64,000 nucleotides of DNA from Pelobates cultripes (taxonomy: Eukaryota; Chordata; Amphibia; Anura; Pelobatidae), in the NCBI GenBank assembly GCA_933207985.1, contig OW240917.1, forward strand, positions 245,010,769 through 245,074,768, in the 5' to 3' direction. The notes under the pieces were generated by a model. The model was given only the letters and a program-made list of their open reading frames with translations. It had not been told where the DNA came from and did not search any database. Both the position numbers and the translations under genes were made by a program. This document shows, piece after piece, positions 56,357 to 64,000 of this stretch (its first letter is position 1; every line of letters starts with the position of its first letter).

Positions 56357-56931
56357 CTACAAAAGGAACAGAGATATTATTTGGAGCTTATATCAAGGGA
56401 ACGTGTAAAGATTGGCAGACGATACATGATCATTGTTACTCTACAACAGGGTTTCACAATTTTCGGGGGATCAATGCAAACTTGCTGTAGAACATATTTA
56501 GGGGTATAGAACATTTTCAGGGTTATTCGATAAGTGGGAATTACCTAAAATTCTAATTAAATTAAATATAGTCAAAATGGAAACAGAACTGACTGTTGGC
56601 CTTAATTTAGAAATTCACTTTGAATTCCTGGCAATTTCTGAATTTACTGAATAACCCTGTTATAGTGCATACTTTCAGCTAAACTTTACTTCCCAGATAG
56701 GAATCACGACACAATTGCCAAGACATTAAAACAATACGTTCTTAATAACTAAATTCAAACAAAATAGAGATTTGAAGTCAACGTGTTTGTGGCACACATT
56801 GTGGTGGCTTGTGGCACGTTGCATACCTCCCAGATATCCCCATTTAGAAGCACAGTCCCTATTTTGGGCCCAAATCCCTCTGTCCTTCTTTTCTATCCTA
56901 ATGTCTCTTGCTCAATATTGTTGGTGTCTCT

Positions 56932-57551
56932 GAGAGTATAACAGAGCTCCACAGCAATAATACTCCCAGTAATGTGTCTGAGTGTATAACAGAGCCCCAC
57001 AGCGATAATACTCCCAGTAATGTGTCTGAGTGTATAACAGAGCTCACAGCAATAATACTCCCAGTAATGTGTCTGAGTGTATAACAGAGCCGCACAGCAA
57101 TAATACTCCCAGTAATGTGTCTGAGTGTATAACAGAGCTCCACAGCAATAATACTCCCAGTAATGTGTCTGAGTGTATAACAGAGCTCCACAGCAATAAT
57201 ACTCCCAGTAATGTGTCTGAGTGTATAACAGAGCTCCACAGCAATAATACTCCCAGTAATGTGTCTGAGTGTATAACAGAGCTCCACAGCAATAATACTC
57301 CCAGTAATGTGTCTGAGTGTATAACAGAGCTCCACAGCAATAATACTCCCAGTAATGTGTTGAGTGTATAACAGAGCTCCACAGCAATAATACTCCCAGT
57401 AATGTGTGAGTGTATAACAGAGCTCCACAGTAATAATACTCCCAGTAATGTGTCTGAGTGTATAACAGAGCTCCACAGTAATAATACTCCCAGTAATGTG
57501 TCTGAGTGTATAACAGAGCTCCACAGTAATAATACTCCCAGTAATGTGTCT
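56932..57551. repeat. 48-bp minisatellite, inverted array of about 13 copies
   Basis: Units of AGCTCCACAGCAATAATACT, CCCAGTAATGTGTCTGAGTG and TATAACAG are the reverse complement of the unit at 6700-9073. The array lies in the last intron of the ARHGAP27-like gene. Some copies carry the GCAATA to GTAATA variant at the right end, which also occurs near the start of the first array. The flank 56821-56931 matches the flank of the first array. Confidence 0.95.
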
Positions 57552-59392
57552 ACAATAAATGTGTTTAGAAATCAGTCCGTGTCAATAAGATACATTGTTC
57601 TTGTTCTAAATTACATTTTAGTTTAGTTTACGGTTACTCCATTTATTTCCTAAATTTTTTTATTGCCCCATTAGGGTTATTCACTAGAGTGTGAATGTTA
57701 GGAATTCAAGGTGAAAGTCTAATTTAAAGCTCCTGTAGCTGAATTGGATTTGGAAGAAATCTTTGTCTTTTGTGGCTTAAAATGTGAATTTAATTTTCTC
57801 TAATTAAATTGATTTAGAAAAACAGAAAAAAAATCTAATTTCTACAAATATCTTTTCAATTTCTGCTGCACCAACTACTACAATGGAAAATGATTTTGTA
57901 TTATTAGACCGTTTTATTATTTAATGCCTTATCATGCTTTTTTTTTTTTTACATTATGTTTTTCCCAACACAGAAATGTACAATTATTTTATTTATATCT
58001 TTGCTCCCTCTAGTGGCTCTTTGTAAAACTACACCTATTCCCCTTAGCCAAAGAAGATAAAAAAAAAAAATTCTCAACAATTTTTACATGTTTAACATTA
58101 ACTTTTAGAGATCAACCTCTCTCTTCCTCCTCAGTTTTGATTCCTGCACCAGTTGCAAACCATTTTTTTTTTAAATAAAAAGAAACAAAGAGGGTCACAA
58201 ATAAGCAGCTAGGAAAAGGATTACTGGATTACTGTATACTGGGATATTTGTACGTATGAACACCACAGAATATAATCCTGAATCTATTCTTCTAAATATC
58301 ATATTGAATAGATCTGGGTTATTTATATTAATAATTGTATTTCTATGTCATGGAGCTACGATTAGGAAAAAGATAGAGGATGGCTGCACTAAAAGCCTGT
58401 TAATTAATTCCTAAGTGGTCAATACCGTTAATATAGAAATGAATATAATTCCTATGATCCTCATCCATCTGAGGATTGAGAGTTACTGCAGAGGTGTTTA
58501 TTTAAATGCATGTATAAGAGCCATGATTGGGCTCAGAATCCTTTGATTAAGTTTGCTGAATTCTACGTTTTCTTTCTGCACACATAATTACTTCCCACTG
58601 CTCTGCAGTATGTAGGCTTCATATGCTGCCAAATTCCTATATGATTCATGACTTGGCTTTACATTCGATATACTGCAGAAAACACATATTGCCGACACTG
58701 TGGACTATGTTGGCGATATATATAAATAATAATAATAGGTGATTTGTGACCAGGAAAAAATCGGTGGATTGGCAGCCCTGACTGCAACCAATTTGGGGAA
58801 TATGGAGTATTTTTCACCATAGATCAGCTTTATAAACCACTTTCACTATACTTTTTATTAGGGTTATTTACTCAACTGAGAATTCACAGTAAATATCAAA
58901 TTTAAGGCCAGACCAGCAGAAGTGAAAGCATAGCTGAGATAGAGAATTTTTCCAGTTCGGCTATTTTCACCTTAAATTTGAAACTCCCTTTGGATTCACC
59001 TTGAATTCCTACTTACGTGAAGAACGCTCTATATTTTTTAATTCCAGACAATTCTCATTTTAGTGAATTATCTTGTATGTATTTGTGCTCTCCATAGGAA
59101 GATTACAGAAGTTTATCAAGTTCCATATTGTAACTAACTGAAATCCAAATGGCAAGCTTTTTGGCTGAAACACCAGATTTGGAGATTTTATACATATCAG
59201 CCAGTTTTACCATTCAGATTTCACACATTTGTTGCTAGTAAACACATATACCAATTGTTTGAGCCAGATTCACGCACTATTCTTTTTTCTCCTCCCCGGG
59301 GATTTTCATGACATGCCATTGATAAGATTGACTGCCTTATAATTATACATTATAGAAGGTTTGGGGACACCCTGCTTGAATCTTCCAATTAC
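57552..59392. other. intron sequence, no further feature
   Basis: The last ARHGAP27-like intron (59392 down to 56357) apart from the minisatellite. AT-rich with A and T runs. Two related GAATTCA..GGTGAAA-type stretches (57700-57740, 58885-59015) hint at an old inverted repeat. No exon-like ORF. Confidence 0.5.
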
Positions 59393-59498
59393 CTGCACAG
59401 GTGTTTGAACAGCACTCGCATGGTCTCTAAGTTTGCAGGAGGTAAACTTTGCACCAGTTCTTTTATTCTTCGGATCTTCTGAATTTGGTCACTCATTT
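59393..59498 (-). CDS. ARHGAP27: ARHGAP27-like, RhoGAP domain exon
   Basis: Acceptor AATAAAAG and donor GTAATT. 106 bp: two bases finish a Lys codon, then MSDQIQKIRRIKELVQSLPP and ANLETMRVLFKHLC, then two bases of the next codon. These are the middle helices of RhoGAP, with the LP.xN..T...L..HL pattern that contacts the Rho GTPase. Phase agrees with both neighbouring exons. Confidence 0.93.
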
Positions 59499-60254
59499 CT
59501 TTTATTAAACAGAACAAAATGCAAAATTAGACACAAAAACTCTTTAGTAAATATCAGGGACAAAACAAGAAATGGCCTGGCTACATTTACTCTGGAGGGC
59601 CACTGGAAAAAAGTAGCCCAATTTGATACCAAACCAGGAAATGTCTTTCCCTTTGTTAATGTCTTGTTAAACATTTTATACTAAAAATGTATGAACTAGA
59701 CTGCAATAATAATGAAATAATACAATGACATGATAGTTTAGCACTGTGCTGTGAAGCAGCAACCCACAATCATCTCTATGCTAGTGGCCGTGGGGTACCC
59801 CTCCCACCCCCCCTTCCAGCGATCCACTACTAATCACAGATTGAATGTCACTTACTAATGGAAAGAATTGTGATAATTATTCTAACAACAGAATGTCTCA
59901 TATTCGCACATTGGCCGAAAATAGCCAAACTGTCAATTCTGTTTTCATTTTGGCTATTTTTGAACTAAATGTTAAATTCAATTAAAATCATAGATATACG
60001 TAAATGGCCCAAGCACCCCCTTAGAGGGACAAAAATTATCCAGGCAAACAATAACATTTGTAAAAACACGTGGTGGTTGAACAATGAACATTCCTTCTTC
60101 TCTACAAGTAACATCAGAGGTATGGCTAGAAACTTAAATTATTGTAATATTTACTGAGACACAATAATTCAATCTTGTCAATTCAATAAACAGATGTAAA
60201 TGTTCTCATTAACGCACAGTCTCATTGTCATTATTAGATACAATGTTTTCATAC
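59499..60254. other. intron, no further feature
   Basis: Intron between the two middle RhoGAP exons. AT-rich, no repeat family or exon recognised. Short ORFs are not supported. Confidence 0.5.
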
Positions 60255-60389
60255 TTATTGCTTCAACGAATGAGTCGAAGTGAGTGAATGGGAACAGAGG
60301 TTCTGGCAGCTCTCGGAAAAACAATTTTAAAGCCCCGGTGATGACATGGACATCTTCCCATCGACCATCATCCAAATTGAAGTTTTCAT
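60255..60389 (-). CDS. ARHGAP27: ARHGAP27-like, RhoGAP domain exon
   Basis: Acceptor TTGTTTAG and donor GTATGA. 135 bp: the codon spanning the splice gives Asp, then ENFNLDDGRWEDVHVITGAL and KLFFRELPEPLFPF, ending VEAI plus one base. LDDGRWEDVHVITGALK and FRELPEPLFPF agree more closely with ARHGAP27 than with ARHGAP12/15 (which, as I recall them, have WEDIHVVTGALKMFF) or ARHGAP9. This exon is the main basis for the gene name, judged from memory of the family, without an alignment. Confidence 0.94.
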
Positions 60390-60949
60390 CTAAACAAGAA
60401 TCAGAGAAAAGTTAGATTAAGCATGGATGAAAGCAAAATGAACAACAACCACTTGTAAGAGTCAGTTGTTCCATATAGTCATCACAATTACCACTATAAC
60501 AACGAGAAATAGTCATCTTATTTGCCATCCGCAAGGGCCCTAAAGGATGCTAAATATGTAGAACATTGTATGACTCAATAGGGTCTTCAAAGACCAGATC
60601 GGTATGTCGCTATGAAACCATGAATGGCCTTAAAAGGTTTAGAAAAAGAAAAAGTAGAAAATGTAGGACAATGTTGTGAGGACACTGGGGAACAGATGCA
60701 CTTTTTAGAAAATTATTGTTAATATGGCCCCCACTTTTCGAAACTAGCAAAGTGAAAAATGATTGACTTAACACGAGTGGCGAAGCCAACATCAAACCAG
60801 TGTTCCATCTAAATATGGGAGAAGGGGCCAACATGTAAACCCACAATAAAATAGCCCAATTTTAGAGCCACACCTCTGAAGACCCTGATGACATCCTGGA
60901 TAATGAAAATTTAAGAGCATATGAAGAGTTTAAAGACTGTTTTACTAAC
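60390..60949. other. intron, no further feature
   Basis: Intron of 560 bp. A 78-codon ORF on the - strand (60610-60846) has no domain resemblance and is not in a reading context with the exons. Confidence 0.5.
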
Positions 60950-61027
60950 CATGGTCAACTTTGTATCGCAGTTTTTGAATGATGGCAAGATTTCCACTAA
61001 CCCTATATAGACCATCGATATCCAGAC
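60950..61027 (-). CDS. ARHGAP27: ARHGAP27-like, arginine-finger exon of RhoGAP
   Basis: Acceptor TTTGATTAG and donor GTTAGT. 78 bp encoding (G)LDIDGLYRVSGNLAIIQKLR and YKVDH. GLYRVSGN contains the arginine finger that enters the active site of Rho-family GTPases and speeds GTP hydrolysis, so catalytic competence is retained. Splice phase 1 on both sides matches the neighbouring exons. Confidence 0.95.
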
Positions 61028-62012
61028 CTAATCAAAGATAACAGGAAACAGGTAAAAATAAATAGTGAAGAATTTCATGATGAAGAAGCATTAGCAAAAA
61101 AAAAAAAAACAACAAATTAGTATTAATGAAGGAAAGGACAAAAAATCTAATCTATATTAAAGAGAATGTTTCCTTAACTGATTGGAGAAGTGGTAACGTT
61201 TATATAGGACATATGTTACTGAGCAAATAAAACCCTTTTGTCCATCTAGTTGTCCACTGCATGATGTATCCCTTCCCTCATGACCAGGGCCGGACTGGGA
61301 AAAAAATTAGGCCCGGGCATTTTTCAATTAGAGCGGCCCCCCAAGAAGGGGGCGGGGCAGAGAGGGTGTGTTTTGTCATCACTAATAACAAGCACGCCCC
61401 CTCTCAAAGTGAGCATGTTGGTTCAATGTGCAGAGCCCCGCTGAAGAGCTCTGGCTTTAGAAAAAGGCCCTGTATTTGTTCTGCCCAGCGCAAGCACTGT
61501 GTTTGCTTTTAAATTGTCTCTGGTGTCTCCACAAGTGGGATACCAGAGGACAAAAGGGCCAGGAAAGTGTATGGTGCATGTGTTTGGCGCCTGCTTGTGG
61601 GATTGCCTGTGTGTAGAGTGTTGTGTTGTATTGTGTAAATAGGTGTAATATGTGTGGTGTAATATGTGTGGCTATGGGCTGTAGAGAGTGTGTGTATAGG
61701 GGCATAGTGTTATAGGGGATGTAGCGAGTGTGTGCATATGGGCAGTAGTGTGTGTGTATAGGTGATGTAGTGTGTGTAGGGGTTGTAGAGAGGGTGTGTT
61801 TAGAGAATGTTGTATGTGTTTCCTTACAAGGAATGTAGTGTGTGTGTAGGTGGTGCACTGTGTGTGTAAGAGATCTAGTGTGTAAAGGACCCAGAGTGTG
61901 TATAGAAGATTGTGTGTGTGTGTGCAGAGGATTAAGAGTGCATATAGGGTAAGGGATCTAGCGTGTATCTGGAGCGTAATGTGTGTAGTGGTGCAGTGTG
62001 AGGGGTGCTGTA

Positions 62013-62019
62013 GTGTGTG

Positions 62020-62050
<31 letters not shown>

Positions 62051-62240
62051 GTGTGCTATGTGTGTCTCTGGGTGTGCTGAGTGTGTCTGGGGGTGCTGTG
62101 TGTGTATCTGGGGGTGCTGTGTGTGTGTCTGGGGTTGCAGTTTGTGTCTGGGTGCGCTGTGTGTCTCTGGGGTGCTGTGTGTGTCTGGGGGTGCTGTGTG
62201 TGTATCTGGGGTGCTGTGTGTGTCTGGGGGTGCTGTGTGT
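62013..62240. repeat. (AT)n and GTGTGTCTGGGGGTGCT minisatellite
   Basis: A short (AT)n run is followed by about 12 copies of a 17-19-bp GT-rich unit that run into the assembly gap. The gap therefore probably reflects failure to assemble this repeat. Confidence 0.88.
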
Positions 62241-62340
62241 NNNNNNNNNNNNNNNNNNNNNNNNNNNNNNNNNNNNNNNNNNNNNNNNNNNNNNNNNNNN
62301 NNNNNNNNNNNNNNNNNNNNNNNNNNNNNNNNNNNNNNNN
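62241..62340. other. assembly gap (100 N)
   Basis: Exactly 100 N, inside the hAT element and inside a minisatellite. True length unknown. Confidence 0.99.
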
Positions 62341-62714
62341 CGGAGCTGCTGGCTAGAGCTCCGCCGGGTCCTCCCTCCCTCCCTCACCCAGCCGGCGGCC
62401 GCATCTCCCTGTCTGTGGGCCGGTGAGGGAGATCTTTGATCTCCCCACCGGCCCATGGAGACACACAGCAGGGCCGGCGCTCGGGTAGCGCTGGCCCTGC
62501 AGGGGCCGGCCGGGGAGATCCTGTAATCTCCCTGCCGGCCTCGGCCCCACGGCCATCGCGGCCCACCGGGCATTTGCCCGGTATGCCCGATGGCCAGTCC
62601 GGGCCTGCTCATGACCAGACCCACTGATTAACTGTGAGAATCCCTCATGGAATGAATGAACAATTAAAGTTCTACAGTACTTGGAGCAAACTGTAGTTGT
62701 CAGTGATGTGTCTA

Positions 62715-62850
62715 CTGTAGGGTTAGACAGCCTTTGACACTGCAGATGCTGTGGACTACATCTCCCCTGATGCTTTGCCAGCATTGCTGCTATCAGAGCA
62801 TTATGGGAGATGTAGTCCACGACATCAGGAGTGCTGAAGGTTGCTTAACT
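62715..62850. mobile_element. foldback hAT-type MITE, subfamily 2
   Basis: GCTGTGGACTACATCTCC and GGGAGATGTAGTCCACGACA arms around TTTGCCAGCATTGCTGCTAT, as in the copy at 29239. The edges (TAGGGTTAGACAGCC... GGTTGCTTAAC) are less sharp and the target duplication is not evident. Confidence 0.72.
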
Positions 62851-63297
62851 ACAAAACTACATGTTTTATTTCCTTGTTTTAAAAGGACATACCGTGGAAG
62901 GGTCAGGAAAAAAAGAGCAGGCAGGTATGCTTTGGGCTTTACCACAATTAAATTGACGTGCATGGTTGGCAACTTGACCTGGTGTTTTTTATACCATATC
63001 TACATAAATTCCACATAATGCCACCCAGAATGTGAACTTCACAGCCCCAGTAGTGCACTGCATTCATTGATTGGTGGAATTAAGAAAACCGCTGGGATTA
63101 AGGCAGAGCGATATGCTTTTATATGTGGTTGGCAAAGTATGGCCAAGATGGCAAACATACCTATACAATTTGGCAGGTACAGCCATGGTCAACACTCTGC
63201 CTTGTGACTAAAGCAGATGGCGCATGCATTATAGCATTCCTGAAAGCTGAATCAGTATAAAGATGATAAAAAAGGAAGATGATTTAAAAAAAATTAC

Positions 63298-63396
63298 CTC
63301 TTTTTTCCACTGCTTGGATGCACTTGGTAACAAACAGTGGGACGTCTGTCCTTTCTCTCTCACAAAGATGATGTAAAGGACATCCGAACACTTGAT
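63298..63396 (-). CDS. ARHGAP27: ARHGAP27-like, exon at start of the RhoGAP domain
   Basis: Acceptor AATTCTGCAG and donor GTAATT. 99 bp: (D)QVFGCPLHHLCERERTDVPL and FVTKCIQAVEKR. FGC.L..LC.RE...VP.FV..CI.AVEKRG is the conserved opening of the RhoGAP domain in the ARHGAP9/12/15/27 group. Phase agrees with both neighbours. Confidence 0.94.
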
Positions 63397-63501
63397 CTGC
63401 AGAATTAAAAACCAACACACAAAAAAAATAAAAATCTCACTTTTATTTAAAAGAAGATGTTGCACCAAAAACATCCTAATTTCAGAGCACGGGTCGTTTA
63501 C

Positions 63502-63618
63502 CTTTAATGTAACCTTTGTCTCGCAGTGACTGTAGCGTTGGCCGCCTTTGCAGTAACTTTTTCAGTTTATTGCGTACGTTCCGATCACTGTCTGAGCTGC
63601 TGGTGGTGTTATACTGCC
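63502..63618 (-). CDS. ARHGAP27: ARHGAP27-like, linker exon before RhoGAP
   Basis: Acceptor GCTGCCAACAG and donor GTAAAC. 117 bp: QYNTTSSSDSDRNVRNKLKK and LLQRRPTLQSLRDKGYIK. A serine-rich linker, then the R.KL...L.RRPTLQ.L..KGYIKD sequence found between the PH and RhoGAP domains of this family. Upstream exons (SH3, WW and PH domains in the family) must lie to the right of the window. The six exons together give 236 residues. Confidence 0.93.
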
Positions 63619-64000
63619 CTGTTGGCAGCGGGGATATTGTTATTTAACGGACAAAAAAAATTAAATTTGAGAAAAAAATAACAAAACACCATTTATTGCA
63701 ACAAAACAAAATAAAAGATAACACCACTGATAGAAGCAATATAACTTCAACCAAGCAGACTCACTCTGCGTCCAGTATGAAAAAGGTGCAGAGATAGCAA
63801 TTTCATTCTACGGCTCCTCCAAAACCATGCCCTTTACGCGACACTGTGCCAGACCCTAACCGCCAACATTTCTACGATTCCAGATATTTCAATGAATTCA
63901 CGGCCATTATATTTAGATGTTAAAAGAACACTCAAAGCACCATAACCTCTGTAGTGCGCAGTAGTGGTTATGGTGCCAGGAGTGTTCAGGCAGCCCCTCA
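63619..64000. other. intron sequence to the window edge
   Basis: No further exon recognised. At 63928-63990 AACACTCAAAGCACCATAAC is inverse to GGTTATGGTGCCAGGAGTGT. This small hairpin repeat also has relatives near 11060 and 35745 (GTGGTTATGGTGCCAGGAGT-like). Confidence 0.55.

Larger units (their letters stand above)
61285..62607. mobile_element. hAT element in an ARHGAP27-like intron
   Basis: Starts CAGGGCCGGACTGG and ends CCAGTCCGGGCCTG. The exact 8-bp duplication CTCATGAC is at 61277-61284 and 62608-62615. The interior contains GTGTGTCTGGGGGTGCTGTG-type simple repeats, the assembly gap, and a GC-rich segment with an inverted GGGAGATC / GATCTCCC pair (62401-62540). No transposase. It belongs with the elements at 25591 and 50329. 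Confidence 0.92.

Noticed and set aside
56246..56509. 87-codon ORF on the + strand
   Set aside because: It is antisense to the last exon of the ARHGAP27-like gene, which has splice, phase and domain support.
60610..60846. 78-codon - strand ORF as a possible ARHGAP27-like exon
   Set aside because: The flanking exons join in phase without it, and it has no RhoGAP resemblance.

Overview
This is a window of vertebrate nuclear DNA. It has intron-containing genes with GT-AG splice sites, CR1/L2-type LINEs, and Tc1, hAT, DIRS and Gypsy elements. There is no prokaryotic-style gene packing. The mixture of DIRS, Gypsy, Tc1, many hAT copies and CR1/L2 LINEs most resembles an amphibian, probably a frog. 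That is inference from repeat content; the sequence does not prove the species. Two 100-base runs of N (6600-6699 and 62241-62340) mark assembly gaps.

Only two host genes can be supported. (1) An apparently intact single-exon P2Y-type nucleotide GPCR lies on the + strand at 12984-14039 (351 aa, P2Y1/P2Y11-like). (2) The 3' end of a RhoGAP gene lies on the - strand between 63618 and 56179. It consists of six exons whose splice phases all join cleanly into 236 residues of a complete RhoGAP domain ending in a natural stop. It is best matched to ARHGAP27. The 5' part lies beyond the right edge of the window.

Layout. 1-6599: a satellite of about 55-bp monomers with higher-order repeats (713 bp x 3, 385 bp x 2), interrupted at 5260-5810 by unique sequence carrying a small hAT-type foldback element. 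6700-9073: about 49 copies of an unrelated 48-bp minisatellite; an inverted array of the same unit (about 13 copies) lies at 56932-57551, and the two arrays share flanking sequence. 9270-12060: dispersed repeats, including one LINE 3' end inserted into another. 12070-14360: the GPCR gene. 15800-17010: LINE relic. 17486-22040: hAT-like ends, a TIR element, CA- and TATG-type simple repeats and a 33-bp minisatellite. 22658-23431: a hairpin and an element with perfect 50-bp inverted ends. 25591-26690: an hAT element with an exact 8-bp target duplication. 27370-34500: several foldback elements and an L2-like LINE. 36628-41075: a decayed DIRS retrotransposon (gag, RT, RNase H, tyrosine recombinase) on the - strand. 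41340-44849: a Tc1 element interrupted by an hAT element, which is itself interrupted by a solo LTR. 45718-46677: an element with 151-bp inverted arms. 47290-48731 and 54500-55240: two CR1-type LINE copies. 49078-52895: a Gypsy element with internal deletions, containing a TTAA-bounded element that contains an hAT element. 56179-63618: the RhoGAP gene, with one further hAT element in an intron.

The main story is layered transposition. Insertion order can be read directly from target duplications in two separate nests, and tandem arrays appear to have grown from mobile-element sequence. I found no operon, CRISPR array or novel defence-like system. The 713-bp higher-order satellite, its similarity to a LINE 3' region, and the duplicated 48-bp minisatellite with common flanks are the least conventional signals here.
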